From positions 1 to 64,000 of the forward strand of contig NZ_JAFKOK010000019.1 in the NCBI RefSeq assembly GCF_017303295.1: a DNA stretch of 64,000 bases, read 5' to 3'. Numbering within the stretch: the stretch's first letter is position 1; each line of letters opens with the position of its first letter. The DNA is from Rhodobacter sp. NTK016B (GTDB taxonomy: Bacteria > Pseudomonadota > Alphaproteobacteria > Rhodobacterales > Rhodobacteraceae). Both the position numbers and the translations under genes were made by a program. The notes under the pieces were generated by a model. The model ran no database searches, was not told the origin of the DNA, and saw nothing but the letters and a program-made list of their open reading frames with translations. Shown here one piece after another: positions 18,162 through 27,369 of the stretch.

Positions 18162-20123
18162 ATGTCCCTGCCCCCCGGTTTCCTCGATGAGTTGCGCAGC
18201 CGCGTCTCCATCGCGCAGGTTGTCGGGCGCACGGTCACATGGGATCTGCGCAAGTCGAACCAGGGCAAGGGCGATTTCTGGGCCCCCTGCCCGTTCCACC
18301 ATGAAAAGACCGCCTCGTTCCACGTCGAAGACCGCAAGGGCTATTATTATTGCTTCGGCTGTCAGGCGAAGGGCGATGCGCTGACCTTCCTGCAGGAAAC
18401 CCAGAACATGAGCTTCATGGAGGCGGTCGAAACGCTCGCCCGTGACGCCGGGATGCAGATGCCTGCGCGCGAGCCCGCCCAGCGGCAGCGCGAGGATCGT
18501 CGCGCCACGCTGGCCGAGGTGATGGAGAAAGCCGTCCGCTTCTACCGGATGCAGCTCATGGGCGGTCATGCGGCGGAAGCGCGCGCTTATCTCGACCGGC
18601 GCGGGATGACCGAAGAGCAGCGCGAACGCTGGGAAATCGGCTATGCGCCCGACCAATGGCAGGCGCTCAACGACCATCTCAAGCAGGCGGGCGTGCCCGA
18701 CGCGCTGATCGCCGAGGCGGGGCTGACCACCACCGGGCGCGACAAGAACCGGCCCTATGACCGCTTTCGCGGGCGCATCATGTTCCCGATCCGCAATGCG
18801 CGCGGGCAATGCATCGCGTTTGGCGGGCGGGCGATGGCAGCGGATGCGCAGGCCAAATACCTCAACTCGCCCGAGACGCCGCTCTTTCACAAAGGGGCGA
18901 ACCTCTACAATATCGGCCCCGCCCGGACTGCGTCGGGCCGTGGCCAGCCGCTGATCGTGGCCGAAGGCTATATGGATGTCATCGCCCTTGTCCGGGCCGG
19001 GTTCGAAGGCGCGGTCGCGCCCCTCGGCACCGCCGTGACCGAGGACCAGCTTCGGCTGCTGTGGCGGATGCATGGCGAACCGATCGTTGCGCTCGACGGT
19101 GATGCGGCGGGTCTGCGCGCGGGGCTTAGGCTGGCCGATCTGGCGCTGCCGATGATCACCGCCGGACAGAGCCTGCGCTTCGCGCTGCTGCCGGGCGGTC
19201 AGGATCCCGACGACCTGATCCGCGCGGGCGGCGTGCAGGCAATGCAAAGCGTGCTCGACAATGCCGTGCCGATGGCCACCCTGCTGTGGGACCGCGAAAT
19301 TCAGGGGCAGGTTTTCGACAGCCCCGAGCGCCGCGCGGCCCTGACCAAGCGGCTCAAGACGCTCTGCGGCGCGATCCAGGATCCCGATCTGCGCGAGCAG
19401 TATCAGCGCGAATTCAACGATCTGCGCTACCAGCTTTTCCGCCGCAACGACCCGCCGCGCGGGGCCAAGGGCGGCTATGGCAATGCCGGGGGGCGCGGGG
19501 CACGCAAGAATGCAGGCGCCCCGCTGGCAGGAACGCGCGGCTCGTTTCTGGTCGCGGGCGCCGATGGCGCGGACGAGGAATTGCGCGAATCGGTGATCAT
19601 CGCCGTGTTCTTCGCCCATCCCGTGCTGCTGGCGGATTTCGACGGGCAGCTCATGCAGCTCGAACCCCGGCGCGACGATCACCGCACGTTGCTCGACCTG
19701 CTGCTGCAGGCGGCGCAGGAAGACCCCGCGCCCGGCCACGAGGTCCTTGCGCAGCGCGGCGGCGAAGCCTATGCCGCGCTTCTGAACCAGCCGCATGTGA
19801 GCATCGCGCCGATGCTGCGCCCGGGGGTCGATCTGGATTTCGTGCGCCAGTGCCTGTCCACGGATCTGCAGGTGCTGATCATGCGCCGGGCGCTCAAGCG
19901 GGAACTGGAAGAACTCAGCGCCGAGCTGGATTCGGTGCCCGACGACACGCTGACCTACCGGCTGGGCGAGGCCGCCGCCGCGCTCGACCGTGCCGGACGC
20001 GGGGATATGAGCGAATCAACCACCGATCTGGGAGAAGACCGCGCCAGCCTGTCCGCCCACCTGCAAAGTCTGATTGATTCGCAGGTCTGGGTGAAGAAAA
20101 AGCGACGACCCGGCCCCGGCTGA
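18162..20123 (+). CDS. dnaG: DNA primase
   Basis: The 653-aa DnaG makes RNA primers for replication. The N-terminal zinc ribbon uses C43, H46, C64 and C67 (CPFHHEKTASFHVE ... YYYCFGC). The primase core follows, with a TOPRIM segment (VAEGYMDVIALVRAGFEGAVA, then ALDGDAAG). A C-terminal DnaB-interacting region ends near residue 653. It sits directly upstream of rpoD, the classic macromolecular-synthesis pairing. Confidence 0.96.
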   Translation: MSLPPGFLDELRSRVSIAQVVGRTVTWDLRKSNQGKGDFWAPCPFHHEKTASFHVEDRKGYYYCFGCQAKGDALTFLQETQNMSFMEAVETLARDAGMQMPAREPAQRQREDRRATLAEVMEKAVRFYRMQLMGGHAAEARAYLDRRGMTEEQRERWEIGYAPDQWQALNDHLKQAGVPDALIAEAGLTTTGRDKNRPYDRFRGRIMFPIRNARGQCIAFGGRAMAADAQAKYLNSPETPLFHKGANLYNIGPARTASGRGQPLIVAEGYMDVIALVRAGFEGAVAPLGTAVTEDQLRLLWRMHGEPIVALDGDAAGLRAGLRLADLALPMITAGQSLRFALLPGGQDPDDLIRAGGVQAMQSVLDNAVPMATLLWDREIQGQVFDSPERRAALTKRLKTLCGAIQDPDLREQYQREFNDLRYQLFRRNDPPRGAKGGYGNAGGRGARKNAGAPLAGTRGSFLVAGADGADEELRESVIIAVFFAHPVLLADFDGQLMQLEPRRDDHRTLLDLLLQAAQEDPAPGHEVLAQRGGEAYAALLNQPHVSIAPMLRPGVDLDFVRQCLSTDLQVLIMRRALKRELEELSAELDSVPDDTLTYRLGEAAAALDRAGRGDMSESTTDLGEDRASLSAHLQSLIDSQVWVKKKRRPGPG

Positions 20124-20291
20124 GCGTCAAAGCCCTTAAAAACTCGCCCTTTCCGCCCCCGAACCGTTCACACTTCGCCCCTAACCCACCCGCGAATCAG
20201 CGAATCTTAATGACACCCCTGTGATTCGGCCCAACAGAGCGCTATTTCTGTTCAACAACCGAATCACGCCGCGCCCCTTGCCGGAGGAACC

Positions 20292-22280
20292 ATGGTCGCC
20301 AAGGACAACGACGACGCGAAGCCAGAAGATCAGGACAGCGAGTTTACGCTGGACATGAGCCAGGCCTCGGTCCGGCGCATGATCGCCGCCGCCAAAGAGC
20401 GTGGGTTCATCACCTATGAACAGCTCAATCAGGTGATGCCGCCCGATCAGGTCTCGTCGGAACAGATCGAAGACGTGATGTCGATGCTCTCCGAGATGGG
20501 CATCAATGTCGTCGAAGAAGAAGACGCCGAGGACGGCGACGTCCCCGCGCCCACCGAAAGCGGGGCGTCGGGGTCGACCGATGTCGTCGTCGCCAGCGCC
20601 TCGAGCGAGACGCTTGACCGTACCGATGACCCGGTGCGGATGTATCTGCGCGAGATGGGCTCGGTCGAACTGCTGAGCCGCGAGGGCGAGATCGCCATCG
20701 CCAAGCGGATCGAAGCCGGTCGCAACACCATGATCGCCGGGCTGTGCGAAAGCCCGCTGACCTTCCAGGCGATCATCATCTGGCGCGACGAGCTTCTGTC
20801 CGAAGACGTGCTTCTGCGCGAGGTGATCGACCTCGATGCGACGTTCGGCAACGCGCTCGACGACGAAGAAGACGACAGCGTCGTGGACCCTTCGGCCCCT
20901 GCGAGCGAAGGCGGTCAGACCCAGACCAAGCGCGCCGAGCCCGAGCTTGACGCCGACGGCAACCCCATCGCCAATAACGACGACGATGACGACGAGTTCG
21001 ACCAGTCGAACATGTCGCTCGCTGCAATGGAGGCCTCTCTCAAGCCGCGCGTTCTCGAAACGCTCGACCAGATTGCGCATGATTACGATCTGCTGGAGCA
21101 GATGCAGCAGCAACGGATGCAGGCCACGTTGGAAGAAGCCGCGCGCTTCTCGGCCGGCGAGGAAGCCGCCTATCAGAAACTGCGCTCGGAAATCGTCGAA
21201 CTGGTGAACTCGCTTCACCTGCACAACAACCGGATCGAAGCGCTGATCGACCAGCTTTACGGCATCAACAAGAAGATCATGGCGATCGACTCGGCGATGG
21301 TGAAGCTGGCGGATCAGGCGCGCGTCAACCGGCGCGAATTCATCGACGAATATCGCGGCTACGAGCTCGACCCGACATGGTGCGACCGCATGGCGTCGGC
21401 CAAGGGCCGCGGCTGGACGACGCTGTTCGAGCGCTATGGCGACAAGGTGGTCACGCTGCGTGAAGACATGGCCGAAGTCGGTCGGTATGTCGGCGTCGAC
21501 ATCCCCGAATTCCGCCGCATCGTCAGCCAGGTCCAGAAGGGCGAGAAAGAGGCGCGTCAGGCCAAGAAGGAAATGGTCGAGGCGAACCTGCGGCTGGTGA
21601 TCTCGATCGCCAAGAAATACACGAACCGTGGTCTGCAATTCCTGGATCTCATTCAGGAAGGCAATATCGGCCTGATGAAGGCCGTCGACAAATTCGAGTA
21701 TCGCCGCGGCTACAAGTTCTCGACCTATGCGACCTGGTGGATTCGTCAGGCGATCACCCGCTCGATCGCCGATCAGGCACGGACCATCCGTATCCCGGTC
21801 CACATGATCGAGACGATGAACAAGCTGGTTCGCACTTCGCGCCAGATCCTGCACGAGATCGGTCGCGAACCCTCGCCCGAGGAACTGGCCGAAAAGCTGC
21901 AGATGCCTTTGGACAAGGTCCGCAAGGTGCTGAAGATCGCCAAGGAACCGATCTCTCTCGAAACCCCGATCGGGGACGAAGAGGACAGCCAGCTCGGCGA
22001 TTTCATCGAGGACAAAAACGCCGTCCTGCCGCTCGATTCCGCGATTCAGGAGAACCTGCGCGAAACGACGACCCGCGTGCTCTCGTCGCTCACCCCGCGC
22101 GAGGAACGCGTGCTGCGCATGCGCTTTGGAATCGGCATGAATACCGACCACACGCTTGAAGAGGTCGGCCAGCAATTCAGCGTCACCCGCGAACGGATTC
22201 GTCAGATCGAGGCCAAGGCGCTGCGGAAACTGAAGCACCCCTCCCGCTCGCGCAAGCTGCGCAGCTTCTTGGATCAGTAA
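20292..22280 (+). CDS. rpoD: Primary sigma factor RpoD (sigma-70)
   Basis: The 662-aa housekeeping sigma factor has region 1.1 at the N-terminus, region 1.2 ([21 protein letters not shown]), a non-conserved insert rich in Asp/Glu (about 190-240), region 2 ([21 protein letters not shown]), region 3 ([15 protein letters not shown]) and region 4 ([22 protein letters not shown]). The RBS GGAGGAACC precedes its ATG. It is 168 bp from dnaG, where no clear promoter could be assigned. Confidence 0.97.
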   Translation: MVAKDNDDAKPEDQDSEFTLDMSQASVRRMIAAAKERGFITYEQLNQVMPPDQVSSEQIEDVMSMLSEMGINVVEEEDAEDGDVPAPTESGASGSTDVVVASASSETLDRTDDPVRMYLREMGSVELLSREGEIAIAKRIEAGRNTMIAGLCESPLTFQAIIIWRDELLSEDVLLREVIDLDATFGNALDDEEDDSVVDPSAPASEGGQTQTKRAEPELDADGNPIANNDDDDDEFDQSNMSLAAMEASLKPRVLETLDQIAHDYDLLEQMQQQRMQATLEEAARFSAGEEAAYQKLRSEIVELVNSLHLHNNRIEALIDQLYGINKKIMAIDSAMVKLADQARVNRREFIDEYRGYELDPTWCDRMASAKGRGWTTLFERYGDKVVTLREDMAEVGRYVGVDIPEFRRIVSQVQKGEKEARQAKKEMVEANLRLVISIAKKYTNRGLQFLDLIQEGNIGLMKAVDKFEYRRGYKFSTYATWWIRQAITRSIADQARTIRIPVHMIETMNKLVRTSRQILHEIGREPSPEELAEKLQMPLDKVRKVLKIAKEPISLETPIGDEEDSQLGDFIEDKNAVLPLDSAIQENLRETTTRVLSSLTPREERVLRMRFGIGMNTDHTLEEVGQQFSVTRERIRQIEAKALRKLKHPSRSRKLRSFLDQ

Positions 22281-22283
22281 ACC

Positions 22284-22670
22284 TTGCTCCTCAATCCTGA
22301 CGTTTTCGACGACCATCTCGCGCACGCCCCCGATGGGGATGTGCGCGAGGCATTCATTGCCTTCGCCCATGCCGAGTATCCCGGCGGGCTGGACGTTCGG
22401 CCCAGTTCGAACGGGTTCAAGGCGCATGAACTGCGCATCGGGAGCGGTGAGAACTGGTATTTCTCGGCCGTTCTGAACGAAGAATGGGTGCTTTTCTATT
22501 TTCGCAAACCCGCTTTCCGAGACAAGCTTCTCGACGGCAAGGTGCTGCGCGCGGCCTTCCCCGAAGCGCGGGTCACGCCCAAGCAGGAACTCGCGCTGCG
22601 CGTCACCGATGCGGCAATGGCCGAAGCCGTGATCGCCCAGATCCGCGCGCCACAGACCCCGGCGGCGTAA
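22284..22670 (+). CDS. Conserved-looking small protein, TTG start, coupled to rpoD
   Basis: The 128-aa ORF begins with TTG three bases after the rpoD stop and in the same frame, so it would rely on translational coupling. A GTG at 22341 is an alternative start. The sequence has normal composition (SSNGFKAHELRIGSGENWYF, then VLFYFRKPAFRDKLLDG) and ends 45 bp before a terminator. I do not recognise a family and no membrane segment is visible. Confidence 0.6.
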   Translation: MLLNPDVFDDHLAHAPDGDVREAFIAFAHAEYPGGLDVRPSSNGFKAHELRIGSGENWYFSAVLNEEWVLFYFRKPAFRDKLLDGKVLRAAFPEARVTPKQELALRVTDAAMAEAVIAQIRAPQTPAA

Positions 22671-22715
22671 GCCAAGCCCCTGACAACCGGCCGCTTTCCG
22701 GCCCCGACCGCCAAG

Positions 22716-22744
22716 AGACCCGCCATGTCCAGTGGCGGGTCTTT
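22716..22744 (+). terminator. Intrinsic terminator after rpoD unit
   Basis: AGACCCGCCA/TGGCGGGTCT (22716-22725 and 22733-22742), a perfect 10-bp stem with a 7-nt loop, then TTT. Confidence 0.82.
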
Positions 22745-22825
22745 GCGCAACCAATGGGTCGTGTCGGAACCCCTTGCCCCGCTCATGGGTTGTCTATGCA
22801 AGACCCAGCCCGATGGGAGGCAGAG

Positions 22826-22948
22826 ATGACCAAGCATGTCGCGTCTAAGCCAGACAGCCAGCGATCCAAGCGCGCTTTCGCGAATATTCCGAAGGAAACG
22901 CCCAAGCCGCTGGCCGAAGAGGGCCATGAGCCGGACAAGCGCAATTGA
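22826..22948 (+). CDS. Small charged protein, 40 aa
   Basis: ATG at 22826 is preceded by GGGAGG at good spacing. The peptide is Lys/Glu/Pro-rich (it starts MTKHVASKPD and ends EEGHEPDKRN), has no hydrophobic stretch and is predicted disordered. It is followed about 100 bp later by a second small ORF also starting MTK with its own ribosome site. The function is unknown. Confidence rests on the ribosome site and composition. Confidence 0.55.
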   Translation: MTKHVASKPDSQRSKRAFANIPKETPKPLAEEGHEPDKRN

Positions 22949-23056
22949 CGACACGGGCCGGGACGCCACGCGCTTTCCGACCCTGTCGGGTCGCCCCTGC
23001 CCCGATCGCCTTCCCTACCAACGGCCCGATCCGGGCCCGCATCAAGGAGACGTTCC

Positions 23057-23170
23057 ATGACCAAGCAGGAAACCGGCGCTAAGACCACCAAGGAACAGGC
23101 GCCCGACCGCCCCAAAGACAAGGCCAAGCCGATCAGCACCGAGAACAAGGAAACCCGGTCCGACAAGTGA
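23057..23170 (+). CDS. Small charged protein, 37 aa
   Basis: ATG at 23057 is preceded by AAGGAGA at good spacing. The peptide is strongly hydrophilic (starts MTKQETGAKTTKEQ, ends NKETRSDK). Like the preceding 40-aa ORF it starts MTK and is Lys-rich. A GC-rich hairpin (23203-23224) lies downstream. The function is unknown. Confidence 0.55.
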   Translation: MTKQETGAKTTKEQAPDRPKDKAKPISTENKETRSDK

Positions 23171-23471
23171 TCGCGGACAGATCGGCGTCAGAGACAGACG
23201 AACGGGCGGCCCTCGGGTCGCCCGCTTACGCCGTCGTAGCCTTGAGTCACGGCGAGGCGCTCACTTGACCGGCCACTTCGCGCAACCGAAGAACGATCAC
23301 GGGGTCAGGTGATCGGGCGCGCGCCCCACCTTAAGGAAAGCCAATCTGCTTCTCCCCCCGCAAAACCGCCCGAAATCATTGGACATCTTGCCTGACGCTC
23401 TATTTAACTTGTGTACAACCATCAGGCGTCGGGTTCCGACCCGTGCGCGGTTCACAAGACAGGAGATCCCC
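23171..23471. other. Intergenic region before the doxX-like gene
   Basis: It contains a 10-bp stem-loop at 23203-23224 with one G-T pair, a likely terminator for the small ORFs, and a promoter-like sequence at 23379-23406. No gene is seen. Confidence 0.5.
23379..23406 (+). promoter_or_regulatory. Candidate sigma-70 promoter of the doxX-like gene
   Basis: TTGGAC (23379-23384), 16-bp spacer, TATTTA (23401-23406), 65 bp upstream of the ATG. Confidence 0.45.
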
Positions 23472-23897
23472 ATGGAGCGCAGCTTCGTCTTCCCGATCCT
23501 CGAACATCCCGCAACATGGGTTACCGCCCGCGTCCTCGGCACGTTCATGTACTGGTTCGCCGGTCTGGGCTTCCTGCTCGATTTCAGCGGCGCGATCACC
23601 ACGATGGAGGCCAACGGGTTTCCCGGAAACCCGGCGCTGATCGCGGCGGTCACCATCGCCGTGCAGCTGATCGGCTCGGCCCTGGTCATTCAGGGCCGGT
23701 TTGCTTGGTTCGGCGCTGGGATGCTGGCGGTGTTCACGCTGGCGACCATCCCGCTTGTTCACGACTGGTGGAACATGGACGGGCTGGCCGCAATTCAGGC
23801 CAAGCTTGAAAGCGAAGAGCATCTGACCGTGATCGGCGGCCTGATCGGCCTGACCGCGCTCAGCCACCTCATGCGCCGCCGCAACGCCTCGGCCTGA
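23472..23897 (+). CDS. DoxX family membrane protein
   Basis: The 141-aa protein has four membrane helices: TARVLGTFMYWFAGLGFLLDF, LIAAVTIAVQLIGSALVI, FAWFGAGMLAVFTLATIPLV and a C-terminal helix with VIGGLIGLTALSHLMRRR. The arrangement matches DoxX/DoxD-like proteins. The ATG at 23472 has AGGAGATCCCC before it. DoxX proteins are linked to redox or sulfur chemistry in some organisms, but no specific role can be given here. Confidence 0.78.
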   Translation: MERSFVFPILEHPATWVTARVLGTFMYWFAGLGFLLDFSGAITTMEANGFPGNPALIAAVTIAVQLIGSALVIQGRFAWFGAGMLAVFTLATIPLVHDWWNMDGLAAIQAKLESEEHLTVIGGLIGLTALSHLMRRRNASA

Positions 23898-24004
23898 CGG
23901 GCACGGCAGAGGCCACAGGCGGGCTGGGCAGAGCCTTAACGATGTTGCAAGATGGGCATTGTTAGTTCGTCCAGACCCGGGTCGGCGTAAACGGAAGGCA
24001 CAGG

Positions 24005-24673
24005 ATGAGGATCGCACAGCCCGAAGGCACGCGCGGATCGCTTAAATGGATGCAACGGGCGGTGGCGTGGCGTCCCGACCTGTTGCAGCCCGCCGCCTTG
24101 CCCACGCTCGACTGGGTGTCGCCGCTACCTTTGGACGACTTTGCCGAATACCGCGACGCAGCCTTCCTGTCGCGGCTGGGGCTGGCCCGCCTCTCCCCGG
24201 CGCTGGCCGAATTCTGGCCCCGCCGGGGGCCGCAATGGGATGGATTGGCACGGTTCGAAGGCGGTGTCGTGCTGGCCGAAGCCAAGGCACATCTCGCCGA
24301 ATTCGACTCGCCCGCATCGGCGGCGGGTCCGGCCTCGGCCGAGCGGATCGCCGAGGCTTTCGCCCGCGTGCAGGCCGATATGGGCGTGGCGCCGGCGCAA
24401 TGGGACCGGGTCTATTATCAATACGCCAACCGGCTCGCGCATCTGTGGTTTCTGCGCACCCACGGGGTCGAGGCGCATCTGCTACTGATCGGATTTCTGG
24501 GCGACGAAGAGCGCCGCGGACCGAAAGATGCCGGGGATTGGGAAACCGCCTATCGGCAAGCGGATTTGGCGCTGGGATTGCCCCGCGACCATGCGCTGTC
24601 CCCCTTTATCCATCACCTCTGCCCCACGGTCGACGCGTTGACCACACCGGCATCGGGCAAGACGACGGGGTAA
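24005..24673 (+). CDS. Hypothetical protein with PD-(D/E)XK-like motif
   Basis: The 222-aa protein is not assignable to a named family by eye. It has a D79...E92-x-K94 arrangement (WDGLARFEGGVVLAEAKAH) typical of the PD-(D/E)XK nuclease core, in which the Asp and Glu bind metal and the Lys is catalytic. The later segment WDRVYYQYANRLAHLWFLR is aromatic and basic. It has no methyltransferase neighbour, so a restriction role is not supported. It is followed by yjbQ with 87 bp between. Confidence 0.65.
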   Translation: MRIAQPEGTRGSLKWMQRAVAWRPDLLQPAALPTLDWVSPLPLDDFAEYRDAAFLSRLGLARLSPALAEFWPRRGPQWDGLARFEGGVVLAEAKAHLAEFDSPASAAGPASAERIAEAFARVQADMGVAPAQWDRVYYQYANRLAHLWFLRTHGVEAHLLLIGFLGDEERRGPKDAGDWETAYRQADLALGLPRDHALSPFIHHLCPTVDALTTPASGKTTG

Positions 24674-24760
24674 TCCCCGCTGCCAAGTGCTTGAAACCAC
24701 TGAGGGCACGCCGCGCCTCCCCTTTCCAGCCCGACCGCGACCCGTTAGTCTGGTGCCGCT

Positions 24761-25177
24761 ATGAACACGATCTTCACGCTTCGCACCCAAGGCCCCGGCC
24801 TGTACGAGATCACGCCGCAGATTGTCCGCTGGGTGGCTGATCAACGCATGGGCGAGGCGCTGCTGACGCTGTTCATCCGCCATACCTCGGCCTCGCTTCT
24901 GATTCAGGAGAATGCCGATCCCGATGTTCAGACCGACCTGACCCGCTGGCTGTCGCGGCTGGTGCCCGCCTCGGACGACCCGTCGATGCGCTGGATCACC
25001 CATGTGATGGAAGGCCCCGACGACATGCCCGCGCATATCAAGGCCGCGCATTTGCCCGTCAGCCTGCAGATCCCGGTGATCGACGGGCAGCCGGTCTTGG
25101 GGACGTGGCAGGGGATCTACGTGGTCGAGCATCGCGACCGGCCCCATTCCCGTCAGGTCGCGGCGCTGCTGCGATGA
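24761..25177 (+). CDS. YjbQ family protein (UPF0047)
   Basis: The 138-aa protein has both family signatures: FIRHTSASLLIQENADPDV and LGTWQGIYVVEHRDRPHSR. The conserved histidines lie near a metal or phosphate site. YjbQ-type proteins have been reported to have weak thiamine-phosphate synthase activity, but their main role is unsettled. It overlaps the following glycosylase gene by ATGA. Confidence 0.88.
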   Translation: MNTIFTLRTQGPGLYEITPQIVRWVADQRMGEALLTLFIRHTSASLLIQENADPDVQTDLTRWLSRLVPASDDPSMRWITHVMEGPDDMPAHIKAAHLPVSLQIPVIDGQPVLGTWQGIYVVEHRDRPHSRQVAALLR

Positions 25178-25695
25178 GCTTCGCTCTGCCCGCGTCCGAG
25201 CTGGCGCCGCGCCTGCTGGGCGCTATCCTGACCGTGCGCGGGGCCTCGGGCCGGATCACCGAGACCGAAGCCTATGCGCCTGACGATCCGGCCTCGCATT
25301 CCTTTCCCGGCCCGACCGCCCGCAACGCTGCGATGTTCGGGCCCGCTGGCCACGCTTATGTCTACCGCTCATACGGCATCCACTGGTGCCTCAACGTGGT
25401 GGGCCTGCCCGGCCATGCGGTACTGATCCGCGCGCTCGAGCCGCTTTCGGGGCTTGAGGCCATGCGCGCGCGGCGCGGACCCGACCGCCCGCTCTGCCTA
25501 GGTCCGGGGATGCTGGCGCAAGCGATGGGGATTACCGAGGCCGACAATCACCGCCCCTTCGGCCCGCCCGATTTCGCCCTTGCGCTTGATCCGCCCCGGA
25601 AATGGCTCAGCGGCCCCCGGATTGGCATCACCAAGGCCGCCGACTGGCCGCATCGCTTCGGTCTGATCGGAGCGCGCCATTCCCGGCGCTTCTGA
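25174..25695 (+). CDS. DNA-3-methyladenine glycosylase (AAG/MPG type)
   Basis: The 173-aa enzyme excises alkylated purines. It has the AAG catalytic region RITETEAYAPDDPASHSF (Glu activates water), GPAGHAYVYRSYGIHWCLNV with the intercalating Tyr loop, and CLGPGMLAQAMGI. It is slightly shorter than typical bacterial AAG (about 190-200 residues). The ATG lies inside the yjbQ stop. A second, unrelated alkylpurine glycosylase occurs at 59917. Confidence 0.9.
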   Translation: MSFALPASELAPRLLGAILTVRGASGRITETEAYAPDDPASHSFPGPTARNAAMFGPAGHAYVYRSYGIHWCLNVVGLPGHAVLIRALEPLSGLEAMRARRGPDRPLCLGPGMLAQAMGITEADNHRPFGPPDFALALDPPRKWLSGPRIGITKAADWPHRFGLIGARHSRRF

Positions 25696-25752
25696 GCACC
25701 TGCGACGAACGCGACCCTTGCCGTTCGCGGCATTCGCGCTCACCTTCCGGGC

Positions 25753-27369
25753 ATGTCCCGCAAGCCTTCCTCTCTGACAGCATTGCTTGCCCCCGCCCGA
25801 GCGCCGATCGCGCACGGCTCGGTGCTGTCGGTTGCGGCCTCGCTGATCTGGCTGGCGCAGGCATGGGTCATCGCCGGGGCGCTTGCCGGATGGCTGCAGG
25901 GCAGCGGCAATCCCGGGCGCGACGCCCTGCTCTTTCTCGCCCTCGCCGCCCTGCGCGCCGGGCTGAACCACGCCGCCGAACGCCAGCTGTTTCGCGCCTC
26001 GGACCTCGCCGTCGCGCGGGTGCGTGAGCGTCTGCTCGGGCGCGAGGCGAAAGCGAGCGGCAGCGGCGCTTTCGGCGGGCCGGGCGCGGTCGCAGCTCTG
26101 GCAGTCGAGAAGCTCGATGCCCTGCGCGCCTATCTGATGCGGTATCACCCCGCGATGACCCGCACCGCGCTGATCCCGCCGGTGATCTTCGCCATCGCGG
26201 CATGGCATTCCTGGGCCATCGCGTTGGTGCTTTTGCTGGCGGGGCCGCTGATCCCGGTTTTCATGGCGCTGGTGGGCTGGGCCGCGAAGGATGCGAGCGC
26301 GCGCCAGATGGTCGAAATCGGCACGCTCGGCGACCTGATGGTCGACCGCGTCGCCGCGCTGCCCGATATCCGGCTGCTCGATGCAGGCGACCGGGTGACG
26401 GGGCACTTCGCGCAGGTCTCTGACGATCTGCACCGGCGCACCATGGCGGTGCTGCGCGTGGCCTTCCTGTCCTCGACCGTGCTCGAACTCTTCGCCGCCC
26501 TCGGTGTCGCGATGGTCGCGGTCTGGGTCGGCTTCTCGCTGCTCGACGTGATCGGCTGGGGCACATGGGGCGCACCGCTGACACCCTTTGCCGGGATCTA
26601 CCTTTTGCTGCTTGCGCCAGACTTCTTCCAGCCGATGCGCGACCTCGCCGCCGCATGGCACGACCGCGCCGCCGCGCAGGCCGTGGCAGACGAGGTGCAG
26701 GACTGGCAGGCCGCCCCCCTGCCCGCGCTGCTGGGCGAGGGCGCGCGCGCCACGCGGCTTGCAGGCGCGCCCGTCATCACGTGGTCCGGGCTTGAAGCGC
26801 GCGGTGTGAGCTATCCCGACACCCGCATCGAACCCGGCGCAAGGCTGGCCGTGACGGGCCGCAGCGGGGCGGGAAAATCGACGCTGCTGTCGCTTCTGGC
26901 GGGGCTCGAGCAGCCCGAGACCGGCCAGATCCATGTCTGCGGCCAGCCGCTGGACGAGCGGAACGCCGATGGCTGGCGCGCGCGGCTGGGCTGGATGCCG
27001 CAAAGCCCGCAATTCCCCGAACAGCCGCTGCGCGCGATCATAACCGAGGGCACGCCAGACCCCGTCCATCTGCACGCCGCCGCGCTGGACACGGTTTTGG
27101 CCCGCCTGCCCGAGGGGCTCGACACCATCCCCGGCGAAAGTGGCGCGGGCCTGTCGGGCGGCGAGGCGCGGCGCGTGCTGCTGGCGCGGCTTCTTCACGC
27201 GCATCCCGATGTGGTGCTAGCGGACGAACCGACCGCCGATCTCGACCCTGATACGGCAGACCGCGTGACCGAAGCGCTGCTCGCGCTCGCCGCGCAGGGC
27301 GCCACGCTGATCGTTGCCACCCATGACGCAAGGCTGATCGCCTGCATGGACGCGGAGGTCGCGCTATGA
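25753..27369 (+). CDS. cydD: Thiol reductant ABC exporter subunit CydD
   Basis: The 538-aa half-transporter has a six-helix ABC membrane domain and an ATPase with Walker A GRSGAGKSTLL, signature LSGGEARRVLLAR and Walker B VVLADEPTADLD. CydDC exports glutathione/cysteine or handles haem in the inner membrane and is needed for assembly of cytochrome bd. cydC follows with ATGA overlap, then cydAB, which confirms the role by context. Confidence 0.94.
   Translation: MSRKPSSLTALLAPARAPIAHGSVLSVAASLIWLAQAWVIAGALAGWLQGSGNPGRDALLFLALAALRAGLNHAAERQLFRASDLAVARVRERLLGREAKASGSGAFGGPGAVAALAVEKLDALRAYLMRYHPAMTRTALIPPVIFAIAAWHSWAIALVLLLAGPLIPVFMALVGWAAKDASARQMVEIGTLGDLMVDRVAALPDIRLLDAGDRVTGHFAQVSDDLHRRTMAVLRVAFLSSTVLELFAALGVAMVAVWVGFSLLDVIGWGTWGAPLTPFAGIYLLLLAPDFFQPMRDLAAAWHDRAAAQAVADEVQDWQAAPLPALLGEGARATRLAGAPVITWSGLEARGVSYPDTRIEPGARLAVTGRSGAGKSTLLSLLAGLEQPETGQIHVCGQPLDERNADGWRARLGWMPQSPQFPEQPLRAIITEGTPDPVHLHAAALDTVLARLPEGLDTIPGESGAGLSGGEARRVLLARLLHAHPDVVLADEPTADLDPDTADRVTEALLALAAQGATLIVATHDARLIACMDAEVAL

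Noticed and set aside
17850-19796. 648-aa minus-strand frame
   Set aside because: It is antisense to dnaG.
20181-22754. 857-aa minus-strand frame
   Set aside because: It is the antisense shadow of rpoD, caused by GC-rich third positions; no motif is seen.
24005-24673. Restriction endonuclease
   Set aside because: Only the nuclease-like motif is present; there is no partner methyltransferase.
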